This document shows, one piece after another, positions 52,055 to 60,047 of a stretch of 64,000 nucleotides of DNA (its first letter is position 1; the number at the start of each line of letters is the position of its first letter). Under the pieces are notes generated by a model. The model searched no databases, had not been told where the DNA came from, and saw nothing but the letters and a program-made list of their open reading frames with translations. Position numbers and translations under genes: made by a program. Location of the stretch: NCBI RefSeq assembly GCF_037198285.1, contig NZ_CP147243.1, positions 2,286,422-2,350,421 on the forward strand, given 5' to 3'. This DNA comes from Haladaptatus sp. DJG-WS-42. GTDB taxonomy: Archaea > Halobacteriota > Halobacteria > Halobacteriales > Halococcaceae.

Positions 52055-52663
52055 TTATCGGCTATCGTTCATGTTTCCAGGGGCCGACCCGAGCGGCTGG
52101 ATTGACGGCGAGTCAGTTGCGTCGAACGTCACGCAGTAATCCATTGGTTGTTGGAGAATCCGTCTCGTTTTCTGGTCAACGTCGGCAGAAATCGCATACA
52201 GTGCGGTGTTCTGGATTGCGGTGACACGCTTTGAGACCAGATAGAGGAGACGGTAAATCGATTGAACGGATTCGTGTTCGAGCAAGGGCGTGATGTTCGT
52301 AATATAGAGGATATCACATCGTGGTGTCGCGTCGAGTGCTTCGAACAGTTGCGTTCCGAGCTCTGGAATCGCCGTGTGCGCCGCTGAGTCAGTATTGTTC
52401 TGCGTTTCGGTGGAGAACCCGATTTTCCTGAATGGCAGGTCAAACGATGCGTCGGTGAGCTTCTCGGTGTAAAATGCCTTATCACAGCCGGCGATGGCGA
52501 TGCCGAGGCCATTGGTCGCGTTTTCTGTGTGGGTGTAAAAGTAATCCCAACTTTGGGCTGGCTCACCAACAACGAGGATGTTTGCGCTGGGCAGGCTTGA
52601 CTCGTGGTGTGGAACTTCGCCAACGTCTTGTGAGTTGTTTTCAGTGGGCGTAGAGGTGGTCAT
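52055..52663 (-). CDS. RecA/KaiC-like fold signalling protein without Walker A, DUF7504-like
   Basis: A 202-residue protein from ATG 52663 (MTTSTPTENN). Residues about 30-190 show alternating strands and helices (NILVVGEPAQSWDYF, GIAIAGCDKAF, RCDILYITNITPLLE, ALYAISADVDQKTRRI) like a RecA/KaiC-type domain. The GxxxxGK[ST] P-loop is missing. This resembles haloarchaeal DUF7504/HTR-like proteins that accompany response regulators. It overlaps the response-regulator stop as ATGA, so both are made together; a phosphorelay or transducer role is inferred. Confidence 0.65.
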   Translation of the reverse strand: MTTSTPTENNSQDVGEVPHHESSLPSANILVVGEPAQSWDYFYTHTENATNGLGIAIAGCDKAFYTEKLTDASFDLPFRKIGFSTETQNNTDSAAHTAIPELGTQLFEALDATPRCDILYITNITPLLEHESVQSIYRLLYLVSKRVTAIQNTALYAISADVDQKTRRILQQPMDYCVTFDATDSPSIQPLGSAPGNMNDSR

Positions 52664-53229
52664 TCTCGAAGGATTGCAATGACATCCTGGTTCGAAAGCT
52701 GATAGAGTGCGGCACCGGCTTGTTTGTCTAGTTTCTCCCACTCTTCTTTGAGTGCCTGGTACTCCTCGCTTTCTGCAAGCTCTGCACTTGATTTGTGCGT
52801 TTCAAGCAACGCGAGTTTTGAACTGACGGAGAACAGTTGCTTGAGGTGGTCGTCGTACTCCGAACGAGACAGCATTCGACTGATGATGGTTTCAAGATCG
52901 TCTTTCCCAACGGGTTTGACAAGGTAGTCGTCGAATCCCATCTCGTAGATATCGAAGTCCGGCTCAATCGCGGAGATGATGACGACGGTACAGTCGAATC
53001 CGTGCTTTCGAATCCAGGCGAGCACCTCATCGCCGCCTAACTGTGGGAGGTTCCTGTCAAGCAGAATAACATCGAAGGAGTCGTCGAGTTTGTCGAGTGC
53101 TTCTCGACCTGTGTACGCAACTTCGACATCGTATACTGCCCCAATCCACTTTGCATAGAGCTCTGCAATATCTTCCTCGTCTTCCACGACCAAGACGCGA
53201 GGCGTCCGAGAGTCGTTTGTATCGTTCAT
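52660..53229 (-). CDS. Response regulator with C-terminal HalX domain
   Basis: A 189-residue protein with an N-terminal receiver domain: acidic pocket EDEED (about residues 16-20), phospho-acceptor Asp in VILLDRNLP, and the conserved Thr/Ser-Lys positions represented by IISA and DDYLVKPVGKDDL. The C-terminal 65 residues (SEYDDHLKQLFSVSSKLALL then YQALKEEWEKLDKQAGAALYQL) form the helical HalX domain typical of haloarchaeal response regulators. No cognate histidine kinase is encoded in this window. Confidence 0.88.
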   Translation of the reverse strand: MNDTNDSRTPRVLVVEDEEDIAELYAKWIGAVYDVEVAYTGREALDKLDDSFDVILLDRNLPQLGGDEVLAWIRKHGFDCTVVIISAIEPDFDIYEMGFDDYLVKPVGKDDLETIISRMLSRSEYDDHLKQLFSVSSKLALLETHKSSAELAESEEYQALKEEWEKLDKQAGAALYQLSNQDVIAILRE

Positions 53230-53980
53230 GTTTCACCCACCAACTATCAACAAGGTTACTGTTGGAACATAATAAGTTATATGGATTTATCAAATGAGAT
53301 TAGTCGGAATTCAAAACATTTTATCACCCTTCATCAGCTCCCCTCGCTGAACACGCATTCGCCACTCGATTGAGCACAACATGGGGAACCCACTTGCAAG
53401 AACCCATCGTTAATAATTAATCGGTCATAGCCTGGGCGCGCGCAACGACTTGCCGACAAATTATATTGGCAATAATTACCGGGTGTAGTTGCAATGTTGA
53501 CATTATCTTGCAGCAGTTACATCGTGACACATATTGTGGGAGTACATTCAACCTCGTGATATGAAAACTCCATAATTCGGGAGTTAAGCACTCTCTAAAC
53601 GTGATGGGACGACGAATCACTACAATTGTTGATACGTATTAGAAATCGTGATGAATCTATATAATTGCGTGAATTGCGTCTTTTGAAATCTAGGGTTTAA
53701 GGGCCTGAAAGCCCAGAAAAACACAAATGCAACGGTTTGAAACGGCCCGTTAAGCACATCTTATTATCTTCCAGTATTCGGGCATAACTCAGTCCATGTC
53801 AGGATATTACTGAAAGCATAACAATTTTATATCCTTGATAGAATGTTAATATTAGAAAGTAATTCAGACGGGAATTACTATCACGAAAATAAGAATAAAC
53901 GGCTTGGCGATAGCTACGGGTATAGTCCCAACTCACTCATACGGCATTCGACGTGCCCGAGAATCGCTACGAAAACCACA
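53230..53980. other. AT-rich gap without a convincing gene
   Basis: About 750 nt with clearly lower GC than the rest. The left end holds the response-regulator promoter (AT-rich 53268-53282). The right end has a TATA-like tttatat near 53827-53833 that may serve the beta-helix gene. Frames inside are short and basic. Low GC and few genes fit recently acquired or decayed DNA. Confidence 0.5.
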
Positions 53981-55552
53981 ATGGAAAAACGCGACACGAT
54001 CTCTCAGACGGCAGAACAGAACGACACTCCTTCCCTTATCGGGCGACGTAAATTCATGGGTGCGGTCGGGGCAACGGCAGCGGGCGCAACAGTACTCTCC
54101 TCGCAGAACGCATCAGCGACGACCACGACCGGCGTAGAAGACGGGTACAGCCGGGTCATTGACATCGTCGCAGACGCCGGGGCAGACAACACAGGTAACG
54201 AATCCATCACGCCGATCCTCCGCGAGTACGCTGGCGATGATACGCTCATCAAATTCCCACCAGGGCGCTACTACATGGACTCACAGTTCCGCTTTACGGG
54301 CTTCCGAAACTTCGGGCTGGTCGGCGACGACGCCACGCTCGTCCCGGCGAACTACGACGACTTCGACGGACCACAGTACCGCCTGTTCCGGCTTGGTATC
54401 TACTACAATCCCGGCGTTGACCTGCGCGTCCAAGGGTTTACGGTTGACCTCACCGCAGAACGCACCGGCATCCGCGCAATCGATGCGATGGTCGATGACG
54501 GGCTGTTCGTTGACGACATCACCATCGTTGGCCGCCACGACACCGGCACGTTCGGGCCTGCGCTGTTCTCTATCACGTCGCCTGAGGGCAAAGGGATGGT
54601 CAAGCGCTTCCGCGCCAACGACGGCGGCGCGTGGGACGAGGACACGCCGGGTGACCTCTGGCGTGGCCCCACGGGCATCCTTTGTAGCCAGTACCACACC
54701 GGACAAATCGAGTTTAAAAACTGCGAACTCGACGACTGGCCGGACAACGGCCTCTATGCGGTGACGAACGGCCGCGTCATCGTCAACGGCGGGCGCTACG
54801 CCAACAGCGAGGCTGCGAGCATCCGACTTGGCGGCCACGACTGTCTCGTCACGGGCGCGGAAGTCGTCGTCGACAAGCAGAACCCACAGAACCAGAACCA
54901 GCGTGGTATTCGCCTCGATGAAGGCCCCAACATGGCGGTCGTCGATACGACCATCCGACTGGAGAAGCCAAACGGCCACGCGCTCACGGTGATGAACGAC
55001 TGTGAGAGCGCCTACCTCCGCGGTCTCGACATCTCCATCGGCGACGAAGTCTGCCACGGCATTGTGGTGCAATCGCAAGCCGGCCCAACCGAAATTGTCG
55101 ATACGAACATCGACATCCAGCGCGGCGGCAACGCGATCCAAATCAACGGCACTGACGCGGGCAAGGTCCACTGTGAGTACGTGGACATCACGGGCACCGC
55201 AGACGGTGACTCGTGGCGCCACGCGATTCGGTGCAACCGAAACGACTGTGAGTTCCGCGTGGTGAACGTCAACCAACCGGGCGACCACTTCCGGCGCGCC
55301 CTCGTGCTCAACGGTGAGAACACGCTCGTCTACCGTGGCAAGCAAGCGGCAACCCACGTCCCAATCGTGGTCAACAGCAAGGGTGCCTGGCTCGAACGCA
55401 TCGAAGCGCGGTCGTTCAGCGGGCGAGAAGGCCTCAAACTGAACAGCATGAGCTCTGACGTGACCATCAAACGCAGTACCATCGTAAACGGTATTTGGGA
55501 CAAGAGCACTGAGGGGCTGCGGATGTACGGCAACGAATTCGAATTGAATTAA
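53981..55552 (+). CDS. Tat-exported right-handed beta-helix protein
   Basis: A 523-residue secreted protein. Start ATG 53981 (MEKRDTISQ) precedes a twin-Arg signal GRRKFMGAVGATAAGATVL (about residues 26-44), with cleavage probably after the ASA near residue 53. The mature part begins with IDIVADAGADNT, a pectate-lyase-type N-terminal cap. Repeated parallel beta-helix rungs follow, with phrases like VIVNGGRYANSEAASIRLGG, MAVVDTTIRLEK and AYLRGLDISIGD. It resembles polysaccharide lyases or hydrolases but catalytic residues are not identifiable. Location near polysaccharide-modifying genes fits surface-glycan work. Confidence 0.82.
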   Translation: MEKRDTISQTAEQNDTPSLIGRRKFMGAVGATAAGATVLSSQNASATTTTGVEDGYSRVIDIVADAGADNTGNESITPILREYAGDDTLIKFPPGRYYMDSQFRFTGFRNFGLVGDDATLVPANYDDFDGPQYRLFRLGIYYNPGVDLRVQGFTVDLTAERTGIRAIDAMVDDGLFVDDITIVGRHDTGTFGPALFSITSPEGKGMVKRFRANDGGAWDEDTPGDLWRGPTGILCSQYHTGQIEFKNCELDDWPDNGLYAVTNGRVIVNGGRYANSEAASIRLGGHDCLVTGAEVVVDKQNPQNQNQRGIRLDEGPNMAVVDTTIRLEKPNGHALTVMNDCESAYLRGLDISIGDEVCHGIVVQSQAGPTEIVDTNIDIQRGGNAIQINGTDAGKVHCEYVDITGTADGDSWRHAIRCNRNDCEFRVVNVNQPGDHFRRALVLNGENTLVYRGKQAATHVPIVVNSKGAWLERIEARSFSGREGLKLNSMSSDVTIKRSTIVNGIWDKSTEGLRMYGNEFELN

Positions 55553-55606
55553 TTAACTCTTCTGGCCATTTTTGTCGCGGGTTGCGTTTGTGCTTGGCCC
55601 AAGCAC

Positions 55607-55689
55607 CTTTCTGCGTCTGGGGGTGTGAGCCTGTATGATCGAAAATGACCTCGGTCAGGCGACCATCGTGTATGACAGCCCCGACGGCA
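55607..55689 (+). repeat. Direct repeat, left copy (83 nt)
   Basis: Aligns without gaps to 57578-57660 (offset 1971). The last 51 nt (55639-55689 against 57610-57660) are identical, and the first 32 differ at a few positions. It copies the promoter-proximal region and first 18 codons of the small gene at 57606. Together the two copies bracket the deacetylase and formyltransferase genes. Confidence 0.9.
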
Positions 55690-55700
55690 AATTTGAGTAA
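55635..55700 (+). pseudogene. Truncated 5' copy of the small gene at 57606
   Basis: Reads MIENDLGQATIVYDSPDG and then stops after three further codons (KFE, stop). The intact gene at 57606-57959 begins MVENDLGQATIVYDSPDGTI and continues for 117 residues. This is therefore a relic left by a duplication or insertion event at this site, not an independent gene. Confidence 0.85.
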
Positions 55701-55720
55701 CAGGCTTATAACACCCTGTT
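55699..55720 (+). promoter_or_regulatory. TATA box flanked by operator-like inverted repeat
   Basis: AACAGG (55699-55704) and CCTGTT (55715-55720) are perfect 6-bp arms with a TATA-like ttataa (55706-55711) in the 10-nt spacer. The start codon of the deacetylase gene is at 55783, giving a leader of about 50 nt. A regulator bound across this site would occlude TBP. Confidence 0.55.
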
Positions 55721-55782
55721 AGGCCACCCCTTCCTCGGTTCGTCTCATATTTACAAAGTCGTCAGCATCCAATTGGGGACCA

Positions 55783-56754
55783 ATGAATGGCGTGGTCACG
55801 ATTAGTATCGAAGTGGAACTAGGCTGGGGATTCCACGATATTGGCGGTCCAAAGCGGCTGAGCGACCAGTGTGTAGAGGAGCGAAAGTATCTCAAAAAAC
55901 TCCTCCACAAATGCGACGAGGTTGGCATTCCGATCTCGTTCGATGTCGTTGGTCACCTTGCTCTCAATGAATGTGATGGGACACACGAGGGCCACTACCC
56001 AGCAGACTGGTTTGCGAACGATCCCGGTACGAACTTTGAAACGAATCCGGACTTTTACGCGCCGGATATGATCGCAGCCATTGCGGCATCGAACGTCGGT
56101 CACGAGCTCTGTACGCACACCTTCTCGCATGTCCTTTGCGACCGCATGGGGGACGACTGTGTCAACGACGACATCGCTCACGCACAACAGATTCACGAGA
56201 CTCACTTCGGAAAGAAATCGGTATCGTTCGTTCCCCCTCGGCACTTCGAACCGACGGCGACCGTGCTACGAGAAAACGGAATTGAAATCGTTCGGAAATC
56301 GATTCATACTGATACGGGTAACAAAGTGAACCGCTTTTTCGAGCTGCTGATCGCTCCCCCGCTGCTCAACGAGCCACAGCTTGTCGAGGGGGTCGTCGAA
56401 ACGTACTGCACGAGCTACCAATCGCTCACTGCAAGCTCGCTCCCAATCGGTCAGCGAGAAACTCATGCGGTGTTCAAGCCCATTCCACGCAGCCTCAGAC
56501 AGCAGCTTCACCTCCGCCGGATGGAAACCGACCTCAAAGCCGTTGTCGAGAATGATGGGTACGCCCACTTCTGGTGTCACCTCTGGGATCTCTCGAACGA
56601 ACACCAGTGGGGCGTCGTCGAACCGTTCCTCGACATGCTTGCGACCTATCGTGATACGGAGGGACTGCAGGTGCTGACCATGGCGGAGCTGAACGACCAC
56701 GTCAGGGCCCAACACGCAACCGGCGTCGAACTCATGGAGGGCATCAATGGCTGA
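55783..56754 (+). CDS. Polysaccharide deacetylase family protein (NodB-like, ArnD-like candidate)
   Basis: A 323-residue carbohydrate-esterase-type TIM-barrel protein. The first catalytic motif is SIEVELGWG, where the family usually has a DD or DVD, so acidic residues are kept but altered. The zinc-binding motif is GHELCTHTFSH (HxxxH, about residue 107). Later segments VPPRHFEPTATVLRENGIEIV and AHFWCHLWDL (His, Trp) complete the active-site barrel. It removes acyl groups from aminosugars or, like ArnD, formyl groups from a lipid-linked sugar. It overlaps the formyltransferase gene by eight bases; no signal peptide is seen. Confidence 0.83.
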   Translation: MNGVVTISIEVELGWGFHDIGGPKRLSDQCVEERKYLKKLLHKCDEVGIPISFDVVGHLALNECDGTHEGHYPADWFANDPGTNFETNPDFYAPDMIAAIAASNVGHELCTHTFSHVLCDRMGDDCVNDDIAHAQQIHETHFGKKSVSFVPPRHFEPTATVLRENGIEIVRKSIHTDTGNKVNRFFELLIAPPLLNEPQLVEGVVETYCTSYQSLTASSLPIGQRETHAVFKPIPRSLRQQLHLRRMETDLKAVVENDGYAHFWCHLWDLSNEHQWGVVEPFLDMLATYRDTEGLQVLTMAELNDHVRAQHATGVELMEGING

Positions 56755-57547
56755 ACCGCTTCGTCTCTGTCTGCTCGCAGAGTCGTCGATGAGCCGGTGG
56801 CAACTCGAAGCGATCCGGAAATTGCTCGACGAACAGGATGTCACCATCAGTCTCATTGTGGTTCACCACCCACGCGCTCGCACGCGAAAAGAGAAATTCG
56901 ACCGCGCGATTCAGCTTCGTGAGTGGACCCTCGTCGCTGGCGGATTAGGGCTCATGCGCAAGCTACGAGGGTCCCACCAATTGACCGAGTCAATCCCCCT
57001 CGATGAAATCCCTGAACTCGACGGAGTCGAGCAAATCGCGTGCACGCCCGAGGTCATCAATGGCTGGAAGTATCAAATCCAACCTGAAATCGCCGAAGAA
57101 GTTGCGACGAAAGCTGACATCGCGCTTCTGTGTGGGTTCGGATTCATCACCGGGCCGATTCTAGCTGCTCCAAAACACGGCGTCTTGAGCTTCCATCACG
57201 GCGATCTACGAAAATACCGGGGGCAACCCATGGGTTTCTGGGAATATCTCCGTGGAGAACAGACCGCGGGCGTAACGCTCCAACGACTTACCGAGAAACT
57301 CGATGGTGGAGAAATCATCTATCTGAACGAAGTTGATATCAGCGACGCGCGGTACCTTCGTGAGGTGAAAACACGCCTCCTTGCGGAGTCGGTAGAAATG
57401 CTCTCTGAGGGTGTGAGACGGGTTCGTGACGAGTCGTTCTCACCGGAGACACCAACCGAACTCGGGCAGATCTACCGCATCCCAAAAGGGAAACCAGTCG
57501 CAAAATACCTCGCTAAATCTATCTTGGCAGCTGCTCGACTGTCCTGA
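56747..57547 (+). CDS. Formyltransferase family protein (ArnA/Fmt-like)
   Basis: A 266-residue protein with an N10-formyltetrahydrofolate-dependent formyltransferase core. The key region is SFHHGDLRKYRGQPMGFW (about residues 149-166), matching the HxxLPxYRG pattern of the active site. GVTLQRLTEKLDGGEIIYLNEVDI follows, typical of sugar and tRNA formyltransferases. The family Asn of the N-x-H-xSLLP motif is replaced (SFHHGDL), so the catalytic Asn may be missing; His152 or its neighbour could fill its role. It likely formylates an amino sugar, which the adjacent deacetylase could deformylate. Confidence 0.8.
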   Translation: MAEPLRLCLLAESSMSRWQLEAIRKLLDEQDVTISLIVVHHPRARTRKEKFDRAIQLREWTLVAGGLGLMRKLRGSHQLTESIPLDEIPELDGVEQIACTPEVINGWKYQIQPEIAEEVATKADIALLCGFGFITGPILAAPKHGVLSFHHGDLRKYRGQPMGFWEYLRGEQTAGVTLQRLTEKLDGGEIIYLNEVDISDARYLREVKTRLLAESVEMLSEGVRRVRDESFSPETPTELGQIYRIPKGKPVAKYLAKSILAAARLS

Positions 57548-57577
57548 TTGTTACGGTCGATACAGCGGCCAACACAT

Positions 57578-57660
57578 CTTTCTGCGTCTGGGGCTGCGTG
57601 CCTGTATGGTCGAAAATGACCTCGGTCAGGCGACCATCGTGTATGACAGCCCCGACGGCA
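57578..57660 (+). repeat. Direct repeat, right copy (83 nt)
   Basis: The right-hand copy of the repeat at 55607-55689. It includes the start codon at 57606 and the first 18 codons of the intact small gene. The first 32 nt differ by a few bases from the left copy; the last 51 nt are identical, which points to a fairly recent duplication. Confidence 0.9.
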
Positions 57661-57959
57661 CTATCGAGCAGACGGTCGATAACGAGCACGTCGCGTACTT
57701 CCAAGACCACTGGATCGTCAAAACCGGCGAAGACGACCACGGAAACGACACCATCCGACGCATTCCGTACCAGCGTGTCCACTACGTCGAACGGAATGTA
57801 GAACAGTTCGAAAACGAAGTTGAGACGCTGAAAGACCGTGTCCAGTCGTTTACCGATGATATCAGAACGCGAATCCTTGGCGACGAACCGCCAGAGAGCC
57901 AAGAACACAGTCAAGACTCAATTCGCGTAGACATAGAGGACAAAGACTCTTCGAACTAA
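57606..57959 (+). CDS. Acidic coiled-coil small protein of unknown function
   Basis: A 117-residue protein starting MVENDLGQATIVYDSPDGTI. The first half is beta-rich (HVAYFQDHWIVKTGEDDHGN), and the second half contains a coiled coil (VEQFENEVETLKDRVQSF) and an acidic tail. ATG 57606 is supported by the duplicated copy beginning at exactly this codon. The open frame upstream to 57426 overlaps the formyltransferase and is ignored. It sits 58 nt after the formyltransferase stop, and a duplicate of its 5' end lies before the deacetylase. Function unknown. Confidence 0.72.
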   Translation: MVENDLGQATIVYDSPDGTIEQTVDNEHVAYFQDHWIVKTGEDDHGNDTIRRIPYQRVHYVERNVEQFENEVETLKDRVQSFTDDIRTRILGDEPPESQEHSQDSIRVDIEDKDSSN

Positions 57960-57970
57960 CCGGTTCGAAT
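57960..57970 (+). other. 11-nt match to the tRNA-Gln T-loop core
   Basis: CCGGTTCGAAT here equals positions 51712-51722 of the tRNA-Gln gene. It begins directly after the stop of the small gene and precedes the end of the convergent decarboxylase gene. It could be the distal attachment site of an island inserted at the tRNA, or chance. Confidence 0.25.
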
Positions 57971-57978
57971 TTCGCGTT

Positions 57979-59541
57979 TCACGCACGTCGCTCGAACACG
58001 GGATGTGACGCCACGAGGCTCGGCCGGTCTTCGCGGTCGAGTTCTGCACCCGCATTTTGAATCGCGCGGAAAACGTCTTCGATGTCGCCGAGCGTCGTCC
58101 GGTGTGAGCAAATCGAGAATCGGAGGACCGTGCGCTCGTGGATGGCACTCGTCCCGAAAAATGCGAGGCCACTTTCTTGAACGACGTCGGTAATCTTCTG
58201 ATTCAACGTATCGAGATAGGCGTCGAGTGCTGCCTGCTGTTCGCCCGTGAGCGAGTCGTGTGCACCGAGGTCGGCAGGGACATAGCGGAACGAGTAGATG
58301 TAGAGATTCGGCTCGTGAATCGCGGCTACATCGGGTTCGCGCCGCACGAGCGAGTCAAGGTGGTGGGCGCATTCGATGTTCTGGCGAAGCAAGTCGCGAT
58401 AGCCTTCCGCACCGTAGAACTTGAGGCTAATCCAGACCTTGAGCGCCCGGAAGCCCCTGGACATTTGTGGACCGTGTTGGTAGAATTCGTGGCCTTCGTA
58501 CGCAGTGGGAAGCGTCCCGTGGAGATACGGTGCTTCCATGTCGAACGACCGGCGGAGACGGTCGGTATCGCGCACGAGAATCGCGCCACACTCGTAGGGG
58601 ATGTAGAGCCACTTGTGTGGGTCGAGTGTGATGGAATCTGCGCGATCGAGTCCCTCGTACTTCGTGGCGAGTTCGGGCAGCATCGCGCCGACTGCGCCAC
58701 ACGCGCCGTCTGCGTGGAACCATAGGTCGCGTTCGTCGCAGATGCGCGCGATGTCGGAGAGTGGGTCGATGGCGCTCACGTTTATCGAGCCGACTTGCCC
58801 GATAACGCAGAAGGGGATGTCGCCGTTTTCGATGTCGGCATCGAGCAGTGTTTCGAGCGCATCCGTATCCATCGTCAAATCGTCGTGGCTTGGGACGAGG
58901 CGCACGGCATCGCGGCCGAGGTTGAGCATATCGGCCACGCGGAAGATAGAGGAGTGGCCTTCGTGGTCGGCCATGTAAAGCGTATAGCGCCCGGTTCGGG
59001 TGGGTGACTGCAACCCTTCTCCGGTGGTGTCGTACGCAGCAACGTTTCTGAGCGCGGTGAGGATGGCGATGAAGTTCGCCATCGTCCCGCCGCTGGTTAG
59101 GAGGCCGCCACAGTCAGGGTCGTAGCCGATGAGGTCTGCGAGCCACGAGATGACCGTTCGCTCCACTTCTGTCGCCGCGGGTGCGGGCTTCCACCCGCCG
59201 GTGTTCATGTTGACGGCCGCGGCGAGTGCTTCGGCGAGCGTTCCCATCATGGTCCCCGACCCCATCACGTAGCCGAAATAGCGCGGCGAGGTGTTGTGGG
59301 TCGCGTTCGGAAGGATTCTCGTCTCCCACTCGCGGAGAATCGCCTCGGGACTCTCGCCATGTTCGGGGAGCGGTTCGTCGAACAGGGCTTCGACTGCTCG
59401 CTCCGACTTTGCGGGGAACACAGGGCGAGTGTCTACGTCCTCGTAGAACCTTGTAATCATGTCCACGGTCTGGTACCCAAGCTCTCTAAACTCCTCAGGG
59501 GTGAGGTCGTGGGTCGTAAATTGGTGGCTGCGCGATGCCAT
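57979..59541 (-). CDS. PLP-dependent group II decarboxylase (aromatic-L-amino-acid decarboxylase-like)
   Basis: A 520-residue fold-type I PLP enzyme of the DDC/TDC/GAD group. The Schiff-base Lys is in TLDPHKWLYIPYECG, the PLP-ring-stacking His is in MADHEGHSSI, and LTSGGTMANFIAI is the phosphate loop. HADGACGAVGAM carries the pyridine-Asp. It decarboxylates an aromatic or other amino acid to an amine; the substrate is not determined. It is convergent with the small gene at the end of the accessory segment. The start MASRSHQFTTHDLTPEEF is clear. Confidence 0.92.
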   Translation of the reverse strand: MASRSHQFTTHDLTPEEFRELGYQTVDMITRFYEDVDTRPVFPAKSERAVEALFDEPLPEHGESPEAILREWETRILPNATHNTSPRYFGYVMGSGTMMGTLAEALAAAVNMNTGGWKPAPAATEVERTVISWLADLIGYDPDCGGLLTSGGTMANFIAILTALRNVAAYDTTGEGLQSPTRTGRYTLYMADHEGHSSIFRVADMLNLGRDAVRLVPSHDDLTMDTDALETLLDADIENGDIPFCVIGQVGSINVSAIDPLSDIARICDERDLWFHADGACGAVGAMLPELATKYEGLDRADSITLDPHKWLYIPYECGAILVRDTDRLRRSFDMEAPYLHGTLPTAYEGHEFYQHGPQMSRGFRALKVWISLKFYGAEGYRDLLRQNIECAHHLDSLVRREPDVAAIHEPNLYIYSFRYVPADLGAHDSLTGEQQAALDAYLDTLNQKITDVVQESGLAFFGTSAIHERTVLRFSICSHRTTLGDIEDVFRAIQNAGAELDREDRPSLVASHPVFERRA

Positions 59542-59736
59542 AGTAAACGTTGGCTGAGCGCTTCATTAAGTAAGCACCACGACACTCTTGAAACGGCGAC
59601 ACACCTGACGTTGGGGTGTTCTTGCGGCGGCGAGTCTCTTGATTTCGTGACTACCGCAGGGCGCGTGTGGGTTGTGTGTCGTGATAACACCTATTAAGAA
59701 AGCGTTAAGCCATTGCCCTCGCTTGTCCAGCCACGA

Positions 59737-59964
59737 ATGCTCCGCTGTCCCCACGACGATTGCGGTTGGCACGCCGTTGCGCCAACGACACAGGCCGCAC
59801 AGGACAGGCTTGCAGAACACATCGCCGTAGAACATGCAATCGAGGTCGATACCACCATTCCCGAGGGGATGGTCCAGGTGAGCTTCGGCGACGGCAAGTG
59901 GAAAACCGTCACCCCAGAGGAGGCCCTCAAACTTCACCGCGAGCGAGACGACGACGAAGCTTAA
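59737..59964 (+). CDS. Small zinc-finger protein (C2H2-like)
   Basis: A 75-residue protein. MLRCPHDDCGW at the start supplies two Cys (CxxxxC) and LAEHIAVEH two His (HxxxxH), a single C2H2-like finger. An acidic tail follows (KTVTPEEALKLHRERDDDEA). Start ATG 59737 is chosen over 59713. Such micro zinc-finger proteins are numerous in haloarchaea and mostly uncharacterised. It stands alone between the decarboxylase and a DUF1059-type gene. Confidence 0.72.
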   Translation: MLRCPHDDCGWHAVAPTTQAAQDRLAEHIAVEHAIEVDTTIPEGMVQVSFGDGKWKTVTPEEALKLHRERDDDEA

Positions 59965-60047
59965 TACGCCGCTTTTCCTGACTCTGTCTCTGCAAGCGAC
60001 GAATAACTACGTGAGACGCTCGCCATCGTACCTCGGAGGCTACACCA

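Noticed and set aside
53417-53620. Minus-strand 67-residue frame in the AT-rich gap
   Set aside because: No motif, poor composition and no neighbouring gene for context; probably non-coding.
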